Assembly (NCBI GenBank): GCA_946007445.1
Contig: CAMGAL010000007.1
Coordinates: 1 to 23,315 of the forward strand
DNA from: an uncultured Mediterranea sp.
Lineage (GTDB): Bacteria > Bacteroidota > Bacteroidia > Bacteroidales > Bacteroidaceae
Direction of reading: 5' to 3'
DNA: 23,315 nt
This document shows positions 14,851 through 22,766 of this stretch, piece by piece. The notes beneath the pieces were generated by a model. The model saw nothing but the letters and a program-made list of their open reading frames with translations. It was not told the DNA's origin and did no database searches. How positions within the stretch are numbered: position 1 is the first letter of the stretch; each line of letters starts with the position of its first letter. The translations under genes and the position numbers were made by a program.

Positions 14851-15381
14851 ATGTCTGATAATCAAAAGTCTTGGTTTGCAGCTCGCACACGCGATAAGCA
14901 GGAACTCGCCCAGCGCGACTACCTGCTGAAGCTGAAGGAAGAGCAATGCTTGGATTTTGACATCTATTTGCCGGTGCAGACCGAAGTCCGTCAACTGAAA
15001 TACCGCCGCAAGAAGGTGGTGGTGCCGGTTATCCGCAACCTCCTGTTCGTCTATGCCACCAAAGAACTGGCTTGCGACCTGCCCAACCAGTATGGTGCCC
15101 GCCTCTTCTATATGCGTGATTTGCAGACCCATAGTCTTTTGGTGGTACCTGACAAGCAGATGGCCGATTTCCAGTTTGTCATGGATCTCTCGCCGGATGC
15201 CGTCAGCTTCGATGACTTCACGCTGGCCGTGGGCGACCGGGTGCAGGTCATCAAGGGTGACTTCAGTGGCATTGAGGGAGAAGTGCTCATCCAGGAGTCC
15301 GCCACCTATGTGGTTCTCCGCCTCCTTGGCCTTTTCGCTGCCAAGATCCAGGTACCGAAGAGCTATTTGAAGAAGTTGTAA
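14851..15381 (+). CDS. upxY: UpxY-family transcription antiterminator (NusG/RfaH-like)
   Basis: A specialised NusG paralogue of 176 residues that lets RNA polymerase read through a long capsule operon. The NusG N-terminal domain is at about 6-110 (WFAARTRDKQELAQRDYLLK, VRQLKYRRKKVVVPVIRNLLFVY in short pieces: RRKKVVVPVIRNLLFVYAT). A KOW segment follows at about 125-150 (VGDRVQVIKGDFSGIEGEV). This matches the UpxY group that heads each Bacteroides capsule locus and acts in cis on its own leader. In B. fragilis upxY is normally followed by upxZ, which inhibits the UpxY proteins of other loci. Here the next genes are a nucleotidyltransferase and an Rpn nuclease instead. The locus-specific letter of the gene name cannot be assigned. 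Confidence 0.9.
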   Translation: MSDNQKSWFAARTRDKQELAQRDYLLKLKEEQCLDFDIYLPVQTEVRQLKYRRKKVVVPVIRNLLFVYATKELACDLPNQYGARLFYMRDLQTHSLLVVPDKQMADFQFVMDLSPDAVSFDDFTLAVGDRVQVIKGDFSGIEGEVLIQESATYVVLRLLGLFAAKIQVPKSYLKKL

Positions 15382-15508
15382 TGGTTTAGATACACATCGG
15401 TGCAGTTCTGATTTTCCATCTATGGTTTTGTCCAATGCCATCAATGGTATGCCCTAATACCTAAGGTAGAGATAATTAACTCATTCGATATTTGCGCAGC
15501 CCCATATC

Positions 15509-15799
15509 ATGCGCCTGCAACCTTCTGAAATAAAAGCTATCCTACAAGCCGCCCGTGAGATTTACGGCGAGGGAGTCCGTGTATATCTGTTTGGCTCTCG
15601 TACGGACGATGCCCGTCGAGGTGGTGACATCGACCTGCTGGTTCGGACAGACCAGGAGAAAAAGGGTGTCTTGGCCCGCATTCGTTTCAAGGTCCGTCTG
15701 AAAATGCTATTGGGAGACCAAAAGATCGATGTGATTGGCGACCATGAGAACAATCCTGTGGTGGACGAAGCCTTGAAAACAGGTATCCTATTGGTATGA
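15509..15799 (+). CDS. MNT-type nucleotidyltransferase domain protein
   Basis: A minimal nucleotidyltransferase of 96 residues. The catalytic pattern is complete: LFGSRTDDARRGGDIDLLV, with Gly29-Ser30 and the metal-binding pair Asp40/Asp42, and a third acidic residue Asp74 in QKIDVIGD. Such proteins (MntA-like) usually pair with a HEPN toxin and can inactivate it by adding AMP. No HEPN-like frame lies beside it: upxY is 127 bp upstream and the Rpn gene 30 bp downstream. It may be an orphan antitoxin, the remnant of a pair, or a regulator adopted by the capsule locus. A weak -7-like GATATTTG at 15487-15494 could give it some independent expression. Confidence 0.85.
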   Translation: MRLQPSEIKAILQAAREIYGEGVRVYLFGSRTDDARRGGDIDLLVRTDQEKKGVLARIRFKVRLKMLLGDQKIDVIGDHENNPVVDEALKTGILLV

Positions 15800-15829
15800 C
15801 GAATAAAAACTGAATAAGTTGACATAGCG

Positions 15830-16729
15830 ATGAGATTCTTAGACACAAGAGCCGATTGGCCATTTTGGCGTGTGTTTGGTGAACATCCTGATTTAGCCAT
15901 CAGTTTTTTGAATGCGATGCTTCCCTTTGAACCGGGGGACGAGATTCAGCATTTGGAATATGTCCCGGTAGAGTTAGTACCCGACCATCCATTGCGGAAA
16001 AACAGCATCGTAGATGTCCGTTGTATCGACAATCGTGGCCGTCAGTTTTTAGTCGAAATGCAAATGATATGGTCGCCAGAGTTCAAGCAACGGGTATTGT
16101 TCAATGCCTCTAAAGCCTACGTCCGTCAGTTAGTGAGTGGTGAGCAATATGAATTATTGCAACCAGTCTATTCCTTGAACTTGGTGAATGAGATATTTGA
16201 GCCCGAATTGTCAGAGTTCTACCACTACTATCGTTTGGTGCATGTGGAACATACCGAGAAAGTGATTGAGGGGCTGCATCTGATTTTCGTGGAGCTTCCC
16301 AAATTCTCTCCCCAACGCTATAGTGACAAGAAAATGCAAGTCCTTTGGCTTCGATTCTTGACAGAAATCAATGGCCGTACTCGCGAGGTTCCTGCTGATT
16401 TGTTGTCACATCCCGAGATTGAAAAGGCCGTGCGTGCCGTTGAGGAATCTTCCTATTCAGATGCACAGTTGCTTGGTTATGAGAAATTTTGGGATATCAT
16501 TAGTGTTGAGAAGACGTTGTATAACAGTGCAGAACGTCGAGGCATGGCACAAGGAATGGCGCAAGGTATGGCACAGGGCATTGAGAAAGGCATGGCGCAA
16601 GGAATGCTCCAAGGAGCACAAGATGCTTCCTTACGCATCGCTCAAAATCTGCTGAATAAGGGTCTTCCTGTGGAGACAATTATGGAGTGTACAGGTCTTT
16701 CGGAGGAAGAAATACGGAAGCTGAAATAG
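15830..16729 (+). CDS. Rpn-family PD-(D/E)XK nuclease (putative transposase family)
   Basis: A 299-residue protein of the recombination-promoting nuclease (Rpn/YhgA-like) group, often annotated as PD-(D/E)XK nuclease family transposase. The start WPFWRVFGEHPDLAISFLNAML and the active-site pattern SIVDVRCIDNRGRQFLVEMQM (Asp62 and Glu76-x-Gln78) fit the family. The middle (QPVYSLNLVNEIFE, then LHLIFVELPKF) is also typical. The C-terminus has a run of Gly-Met-Ala-Gln repeats, followed by a short helical domain (ETIMECTGLSEEEIRKLK). In E. coli, Rpn proteins are DNA endonucleases that raise recombination. No terminal inverted repeats were noticed around the gene, so mobility is not supported. It lies between the MNT gene and the flippase. 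Confidence 0.88.
   Translation: MRFLDTRADWPFWRVFGEHPDLAISFLNAMLPFEPGDEIQHLEYVPVELVPDHPLRKNSIVDVRCIDNRGRQFLVEMQMIWSPEFKQRVLFNASKAYVRQLVSGEQYELLQPVYSLNLVNEIFEPELSEFYHYYRLVHVEHTEKVIEGLHLIFVELPKFSPQRYSDKKMQVLWLRFLTEINGRTREVPADLLSHPEIEKAVRAVEESSYSDAQLLGYEKFWDIISVEKTLYNSAERRGMAQGMAQGMAQGIEKGMAQGMLQGAQDASLRIAQNLLNKGLPVETIMECTGLSEEEIRKLK
16541..16624 (+). repeat. In-frame 12-bp tandem repeat encoding GMAQ
   Basis: Seven 12-bp units (16541, 16553, 16565, 16577, 16589, 16601 and a degenerate one at 16613) each encode Gly-(Met/Ile)-x-(Gln/Lys) or a close variant. Because the unit is a multiple of three, slippage would change protein length without breaking the frame. Confidence 0.85.
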
Positions 16730-16761
16730 AAGCCGCACCGACACAGTTTTAAGCTTAACAG

Positions 16762-18297
16762 ATGAGTACCACTGAAAACAATAAACGCATAGCAAAAAAT
16801 ACGTTATTGCTTTATGTTCGTATGTTGGTGACAATGGCGATCAGTTTATATACCAGTCGCATTGTCTTGGCAACATTGGGCATTGAGGATTTTGGTATTT
16901 ATAATGTTGTGGGTGGTGTGGTAGCAATGTTTGGTTGTATCAATGGATCAATGGCCTCTGCTACGCAGCGTTATATTACTTTTGCGTTAGGTAAGAATGA
17001 TGCGACTAATTTAAAAACTGTCTTTAGTACAGCATTGCAAATTCACGCACTTATCGCAGTGCTAATTGTTTTGTTAGGAGAAACTGTTGGGCTTTGGTTT
17101 TTGTATAACAAGATGCTGATATCTGCCGATAGAATAGATGCTGCCTTTTGGGTGTTACAATGTTCCATAGTATCTACTGTTATTCTCATATTTAGTGTCC
17201 CATACAATGCCACTATTATAGCTCATGAAAAGATGTCGGCTTTTGCCTATATATCAGTGCTGGAGGTCTCATTGAAATTGATAGTCGTATATATACTTTT
17301 GGCGTTTTCTGTTGATAAACTTATTTTGTTTGCAATCCTTTTGCTGGTTGTCCAATTGTTGATTTGTAGCTGCTATATTTTTTATTGTTGCAAACATTTT
17401 GGGGAAACAAACTACCATTATGTATGGGATAGCAAACTCTTTAAGGAAATGACAGGCTTTGCCGGGTGGAGTATGTTTGGAAATATTTCTGCTGTATTAT
17501 TTACGCAAGGTCTGAATATGTTGCTTAATGTGTTTTTTGGTCCTATGGTCAATGCTGCGCGTGCCGTTGCCGTACAAGTCCAAAATGCCATTCAGCAATT
17601 TGTTACCAATTTCCAAATGGCACTTAATCCGCAGATTACAAAAACTTACGCTCAGGATGAGATGCAGGAGATGCATCAACTTATGTATAGAAGCGCAAGG
17701 TTTTCTTTCTATCTCCTTTTCTTTTTATCTTTACCGGTGCTATTGGAAACCCATTTTATTTTGGCTGTTTGGCTAAAAGATGTTCCAGCTAATACAGTTA
17801 CATTTCTGCGGATTATGATTTGCACTTCATTGATTTATGCTATAGCTAATCCTATGATGGTAGCAAATCAGGCGACAGGGAAAGTAAAGAATTATCAGGT
17901 TGTTTGTGGGACAATCCTTCTTTTGATACTGCCGATTTCGTACGTTTTGCTTAGGCTAGGATGCCCTGCATACAGTGTCTTTTTAGTCCACTTTGTCATG
18001 GAGTTTATTGCGCAAGTGGCTCGTATGATTATGCTCCGTCCACTCATCTATATAGGGATTATGGACTATTTTAGGAATATCTATTTTAGAATTTTGTTGG
18101 TAGTGCTAGCTTCCACTGTACTTCCATTGATTGTCTATTTGAATATGCCAGATAGTGTGGCTCGTTTCTTTATCTTATGCTTGCTGAGTGCGATATCTGT
18201 ATTGTGCTCCGCTTACACATTGGGTCTTTCGCACAATGAGCGTATATTCATAATGAATAAAGTTACCTCTATTGTGGATAAAATACGTGAAGCATGA
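16762..18297 (+). CDS. Wzx-like polysaccharide flippase (MATE/MOP superfamily)
   Basis: A polytopic inner-membrane protein of 511 residues, probably moving lipid-linked capsule repeat units from the cytoplasm to the periplasm. About 12-14 hydrophobic segments span its length. The N-terminal pattern NTLLLYVRMLVTMAISLYTSRIVLATLGI, in short pieces LYVRMLVTMAISLYTSR and LGIEDFGIYNVVGGVVAMF, and the following ASATQRYITFALG are typical of Bacteroides capsule flippases. It is the first gene of the more A+T-rich capsule block, 32 bp after the Rpn gene. Its stop codon overlaps the next start (ATGA, 18294-18297), implying translational coupling. Substrate specificity cannot be read from the sequence. 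Confidence 0.88.
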   Translation: MSTTENNKRIAKNTLLLYVRMLVTMAISLYTSRIVLATLGIEDFGIYNVVGGVVAMFGCINGSMASATQRYITFALGKNDATNLKTVFSTALQIHALIAVLIVLLGETVGLWFLYNKMLISADRIDAAFWVLQCSIVSTVILIFSVPYNATIIAHEKMSAFAYISVLEVSLKLIVVYILLAFSVDKLILFAILLLVVQLLICSCYIFYCCKHFGETNYHYVWDSKLFKEMTGFAGWSMFGNISAVLFTQGLNMLLNVFFGPMVNAARAVAVQVQNAIQQFVTNFQMALNPQITKTYAQDEMQEMHQLMYRSARFSFYLLFFLSLPVLLETHFILAVWLKDVPANTVTFLRIMICTSLIYAIANPMMVANQATGKVKNYQVVCGTILLLILPISYVLLRLGCPAYSVFLVHFVMEFIAQVARMIMLRPLIYIGIMDYFRNIYFRILLVVLASTVLPLIVYLNMPDSVARFFILCLLSAISVLCSAYTLGLSHNERIFIMNKVTSIVDKIREA

Positions 18298-19469
18298 TTA
18301 GGATTGATAATAAAGCTCTTTGCTGTGGCTGTTCTGCTTGCTTGCAAAAATGTCCTAAGCAATGTATCACCATGGAGGAAGATTTTGAGGGCTTCCTTTA
18401 TCCTAAGGTTGATGAAGTTCTGTGTGTTCATTGTGGATTATGTGAAAAGGTATGTCATGAACTTCATCCTTTCAACGAACGTCAGCCTCTGAAAGTTCTT
18501 GCTGCAATGAATAAAGATGAAACCATTAGGATGCAGACTTCGTCAGGAGGTATTTTCTAGTTGTTAGCTGAATATACGATTTCAGAAGGAGGTGTGCGTT
18601 TGGGCGCACGATTAGATGAAGATTGGCAGGTAATGCTGGATTTTGCAGAAACGATGGAAGATGTGAGGCCTTTCATGGGTAGCAAATATGTGCAGGCGCG
18701 TACCGAAAATGCCTATAGAGATGCCAAGGCTTTTTTGAAGAAAGGCCGGAAGGTCTTGTTCTCGGGCACACCTTGTCAGGTCGCAGGATTATATCATTAT
18801 TTAGGCAAACAATATGAGGCTCTTACTACCGTTGATTTTGTGTGTCATGGTGTGCCCAGCCCAAAGGTGTGGCGACGTTATTTACATGAAGTAGTTCCTA
18901 CAGGTACGGGTGCAATCTGGAATGTGCAGTTTCGAAATAAATGCGAAGGCTGGAAAAAGTATCATATAGTGTTATCATATCATGATAAAAATCAGGAGGC
19001 GGAATTGGCATCCTATCATGGCATTAATCACTATATGCGAGCTTTTCTTAGTGACATGATATTACGTCCGTCCTGCCATGAATGTAAGGCAAAGTGCGGT
19101 CGGAGTCATAGCGATATTACAATTGCTGATTTTTGGGGAATTCATATAGTGATGCCCAGCATGGACGATGACAAAGGCACCGGACTTGTTCTTGTGAATA
19201 CGGACAAAGGAATGAATGCCCTTGATTGGAACAAGGTTGAAAGTATAGAAAGCAGTTACGATGTGGCATATCCATATAATGCAGGCTTGTCTCCTCATAC
19301 AAAGTGCCATCCAAAACGTAAACAGTTCTTTGAAGCTATCGACAATGCAGATAGCATCGGACAATTGATCAATCGCAGTTTGCAGCCATCTTTGATGCTT
19401 CGAGTTCGAATGCGTTTGGGTAACTTAAAGCGCTTGATGAAAAGAATCCTTCAAGCATTTTCTAGCTGA
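18294..19469 (+). pseudogene. FrhB-like 4Fe-4S protein of capsule loci, interrupted by in-frame TAG
   Basis: One continuous frame of 391 sense-length codons resembles the coenzyme F420 hydrogenase/dehydrogenase beta-subunit family found in polysaccharide loci. The first part (codons 1-88) has two ferredoxin-type cluster motifs: Cys10, 13, 16, 20 and Cys44, 47, 50, 54. It ends in TSSGGIF, a family landmark. Codon 89 (18558-18560) is TAG. The same frame then continues without any shift as LLAEYTISEGGVRLGARL, FSGTPCQVAGL, VDFVCHGVPSP and the cluster-like CHECKAKCGRSHSDITIADFWG (short form CHECKAKCG, SDITIADFWG). The break is thus a single nonsense codon. A TTG directly after it could allow re-initiation of a C-terminal piece of about 300 residues. 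The start overlaps the flippase stop. These proteins usually pair with a pyruvyl transferase, as here; their reaction is not established. Confidence 0.85.
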
Positions 19470-19521
19470 TGAAGTGATGGAAATCTTTGATGATCTGTGT
19501 AAATCAAAAGACAATAATACT

Positions 19522-20661
19522 ATGAAAATCGGAATCCTGACATTACCTCTTCACACCAACTATGGAGGCATCTTGCAAGCTTATGCCCTGCAAACTGTAT
19601 TGGAAAGGATGGGGCATGAGGTATGGGTCCTTACTCCTCCTAAAGTCAGATTTGAACTTCCATTATATAAAAAAATTTGGGCTTATCCTAAAAGAATAGT
19701 CGCAAAATACTTGTTTGGTAGAAACGTAAAAGTGAATTATGAACATCTATTAGATGTAACGAATTCGATTGTTAGCAAAAATACAGATAGCTTTATCTGT
19801 CATTATATACATTCGTTTCCAATCCAACAATTATCGGATATTCCGCAAGATTTTTTTGATGCAATAGTTGTGGGGAGTGATCAAGTTTGGCGAAAAATCT
19901 ATTTTACTCAGAGTTTCTCAAACAAAATAGAAAATGCGTTCTTGGGTTTTGCAGAAAGATGGACTATCAAGAAAATTGCATATGCCCCTTCTTTTGGTAC
20001 TGATTATTTAGAGTTGGATCAACAGGAAATCCAGCGTTGTGCATACCTCTTGAAATCATTTACTGCGGTTAGTGTAAGAGAACAAACTGCTGTAGAATTG
20101 TGCAAAAGTTTTTTTCATATTGATGCTGTTCATGTGCTGGACCCAACTATGTTGTTGGATGTTTCCGACTATCTAACACTTATTGATGGTGGTACTTCCT
20201 CATTAGTCAAATGCAGTGGCAATTTACATTGCTATATTTTGGATTCGAATGCTGAGAAAGATGCATTGGTCTCTTTCATCGCACAGCATAGGAAATTGGA
20301 GCCTTTCAGCATCGGAAAAGATTTATATAATTTAGATATAGATGTTGTAGAAAGAGTCCAACCCCCAGTTGAGCAATGGCTGAAAGCTTTTAATGATTCT
20401 GATTTTATTATCACAGACTCCTTTCATGCATGTGTATTCAGTATTTTATTTCGTAAACAGTTCGTAGTATATGGAAATAAGGCAAGAGGCATGGAGCGCT
20501 TCCACTCGTTGCTTTCTATCATGGGATTGGATAATCGCCTAATTACTTCATCAGCAGAATATCTGACACTTGATGAAATAAATTTTGATGATGTATATAA
20601 GAAGTTGGCTGATTGGCGTATAAAATCCAATGCATTTTTATTGTCTGCTCTTCAACAATGA
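19522..20661 (+). CDS. Polysaccharide pyruvyl transferase family protein
   Basis: A 379-residue cytoplasmic enzyme of the CsaB-like family, which adds a pyruvate ketal from phosphoenolpyruvate to sugars in surface polysaccharides. Family marks are the N-terminal MKIGILTLPLHTNYGGILQA, then YALQ, the VVGSDQVWR motif (116-124) and, near the C-terminus, ITDSFHACVFSILFRKQFVV. A longer reading from GTG 19474 or ATG 19477 would add 15-16 residues (MEIFDDLCKSKDNN) unlike the family, so ATG 19522 is preferred. The gene follows the FrhB-like frame after 52 bp. Its own stop overlaps the next start (ATGA at 20658-20661). Confidence 0.88.
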   Translation: MKIGILTLPLHTNYGGILQAYALQTVLERMGHEVWVLTPPKVRFELPLYKKIWAYPKRIVAKYLFGRNVKVNYEHLLDVTNSIVSKNTDSFICHYIHSFPIQQLSDIPQDFFDAIVVGSDQVWRKIYFTQSFSNKIENAFLGFAERWTIKKIAYAPSFGTDYLELDQQEIQRCAYLLKSFTAVSVREQTAVELCKSFFHIDAVHVLDPTMLLDVSDYLTLIDGGTSSLVKCSGNLHCYILDSNAEKDALVSFIAQHRKLEPFSIGKDLYNLDIDVVERVQPPVEQWLKAFNDSDFIITDSFHACVFSILFRKQFVVYGNKARGMERFHSLLSIMGLDNRLITSSAEYLTLDEINFDDVYKKLADWRIKSNAFLLSALQQ

Positions 20662-21611
20662 ATAATCCAAAGATTTCTATTATTGTTCCTGTGTATAAGG
20701 CAGAAGCCTTTCTACATCGCAGTATAGATAGTATATTGGCTCAGAGTTTTACCGATTTTGAGGTATTGCTAATTGATGATGGCTCTCCTGATGAGTCAGG
20801 TGCAATTTGTGATGCATACGCTCAAATGGATTCACGAATTCGAGTAATCCATCAAGCCAATCAAGGTGTTAGTGCTGTCCGCCAACGTGGTATAGAATTA
20901 GCTAAAGGTGAATTTGTGATTCATATTGATTCTGACGATTGGGTGACTCCTGATATGTTGGAGTCTCTGTATGAGAAGGCTATGGAAAGCAACGCTGATA
21001 TGATAATTTGCGATTTCTATTGCAACTATTCAGATAGAGAAGAATATATTAAGCAGCAACCCACTCATCTGAATCATAAGGCAGTTTTAGAAGATTTGCT
21101 CTATAACAGATTACATGGTGCATGTTGGAATAAACTTGTTAGACTATCCTTGTATGGCCGTTATGGAGTTCGTTTTCCCAAGCATCTGAACTATTGTGAA
21201 GACTACCTGACATGGGCACAGTTGTTTCAATATCCAATAATAATAGCATATCACCCCAAGGCTTATTACCATTATGATCAGTGCTCAAATGATAATTCAT
21301 TGACTCGCAAATATACGATTTCAACTTTTGAAGCTCAAATGGATTTTTATCATCGTCTATCTGTGTGCATTGACAATAAACTATATAAAGTTGTTCTTTG
21401 TGACATAATAACTCGATGGGCTTTTGAGGCATTCGTTCATAATATATTTTCTGCATCAGAATATCGCTCTCGTTTTTTTCGGAATATCCCGGATTTCCTT
21501 CGAAGTCTGCAGCCATATAAAGTCGTCATTTATCTTCTTTTTGCTTCGTTGGGAATGAAAGACATGGCGCATAAATGTTTTCTTAGAAAAAATTCAATAT
21601 CATACATATGA
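20658..21611 (+). CDS. Glycosyltransferase family 2
   Basis: A GT-A-fold glycosyltransferase of 317 residues that transfers an NDP-sugar to a lipid-linked acceptor at the inner face of the membrane. The start ISIIVPVYKAEAFLHRSIDS, then LLIDDGSPDESG with Asp40-Asp41, and the metal-binding IDSDDWVTPDM (Asp91, Asp93, Asp94) are classical for family 2. The frame is open further upstream, but ATG 20658 begins the conserved NNPKISIIVPVY and overlaps the preceding stop. A second ATGA overlap joins it to wecB. The sugar donor cannot be predicted. Confidence 0.93.
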   Translation: MNNPKISIIVPVYKAEAFLHRSIDSILAQSFTDFEVLLIDDGSPDESGAICDAYAQMDSRIRVIHQANQGVSAVRQRGIELAKGEFVIHIDSDDWVTPDMLESLYEKAMESNADMIICDFYCNYSDREEYIKQQPTHLNHKAVLEDLLYNRLHGACWNKLVRLSLYGRYGVRFPKHLNYCEDYLTWAQLFQYPIIIAYHPKAYYHYDQCSNDNSLTRKYTISTFEAQMDFYHRLSVCIDNKLYKVVLCDIITRWAFEAFVHNIFSASEYRSRFFRNIPDFLRSLQPYKVVIYLLFASLGMKDMAHKCFLRKNSISYI

Positions 21612-22765
21612 AGAAAGTAATGTTAGTATTTGGCACTCGCCCAGAGGCTATCAAAATGGCCCCTTTGGTCAAGGAGTTCCAACATCATCCTTCCGAATTC
21701 GAAACAATTGTTTGCGTGACAGGACAACATCGAGAGATGTTGGATCAGGTACTTCGCATTTTTGAAATAATCCCAGATTACGATTTGAATATCATGAAGC
21801 AGGGGCAAGATTTGTACGATGTGACATCCCGAGTACTTTTGGGTATGCGTGACGTCCTTCGTGAGGCTAAGCCTGATGTGGTTTTGGTACATGGAGATAC
21901 CACCACGTCCACCGCTGCTGCATTAGCTGCTTTCTATCAGCAAATTCCTGTTGGACATGTGGAAGCTGGCCTTCGCACCCATAACATATACAGTCCATGG
22001 CCTGAGGAGATGAACCGTCAGATTACGGGACGCATAGCAACCTACCATTTCTCGCCCACCTCATTGAGTCGCCAGAACCTGTTGGATGAAGGTGTGCTTG
22101 ATATTAAAATCACCGTTACCGGAAACACGGTAATTGATGCTTTGTATTGGGTAGTTGGAAAAATAAAGTCTTCAGAACAGCTATCAAACGACCATTCAGC
22201 AAATCTGCTTGATGCAGGTTACGACACCCATCGTTTGTCGGATGGTAGAAAGTTGGTGCTCATCACCGGTCATCGCCGTGAAAACTTTGGCGATGGTTTT
22301 ATCCAGATGTGTACCGCCATAAAGGATTTGACTCAGAAATACCCCCAAGTAGACTTTGTCTATCCCATGCATTTGAATCCCAATGTCCGCAAGCCTATCC
22401 ACGAAGTGTTCGGTGAAGACTTGTCCGGATTAGGCAATATGTTTTTTATTGAGCCCCTTGAATATTTATCTTTCGTCTATCTGATGGAGAAGTCTACGAT
22501 TGTCCTCACAGATAGTGGAGGCATACAAGAAGAGGCTCCTGGTTTAGGCAAACCTGTTCTTGTCATGCGTGATACTACGGAGCGCCCAGAAGCCTTGTCT
22601 GCTGGAACTGTCCATTTGGTTGGAACCGATTATGATAAAATCGTCTCTGAAGTTTCCATGTTGTTGGACGATACAGCATGTTATGAACGGATGAGCAAGG
22701 CTGTGAATCCTTATGGAGATGGAAAGGCTTGTCAACGTATTATAGATGTCTTAAGTAAAATATGA
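21608..22765 (+). CDS. wecB: UDP-N-acetylglucosamine 2-epimerase (non-hydrolysing)
   Basis: Interconverts UDP-GlcNAc and UDP-ManNAc, providing ManNAc-type residues for the capsule. The 385-residue length is normal. Visible family residues are FGTRPEAIKMAPL at the N-terminus, VHGDTTT with Asp97, GHVEAGLRT with Glu119, PEEMNRQ with Glu133/Glu134, GHRREN with His222, and TDSGGIQEEA near 301-310, all expected for the active enzyme. It is coupled to the GT2 gene by an ATGA overlap. No wecC-like dehydrogenase is seen before the window ends, so whether ManNAc is oxidised to ManNAcA is unknown. Confidence 0.95.
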   Translation: MKKVMLVFGTRPEAIKMAPLVKEFQHHPSEFETIVCVTGQHREMLDQVLRIFEIIPDYDLNIMKQGQDLYDVTSRVLLGMRDVLREAKPDVVLVHGDTTTSTAAALAAFYQQIPVGHVEAGLRTHNIYSPWPEEMNRQITGRIATYHFSPTSLSRQNLLDEGVLDIKITVTGNTVIDALYWVVGKIKSSEQLSNDHSANLLDAGYDTHRLSDGRKLVLITGHRRENFGDGFIQMCTAIKDLTQKYPQVDFVYPMHLNPNVRKPIHEVFGEDLSGLGNMFFIEPLEYLSFVYLMEKSTIVLTDSGGIQEEAPGLGKPVLVMRDTTERPEALSAGTVHLVGTDYDKIVSEVSMLLDDTACYERMSKAVNPYGDGKACQRIIDVLSKI

Positions 22766-22766
22766 T

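Noticed and set aside
15830..16729. A complete insertion sequence around the Rpn gene
   Set aside because: The family is sometimes named transposase, but no terminal inverted repeats or target duplications were noticed and the gene fits into the operon spacing.
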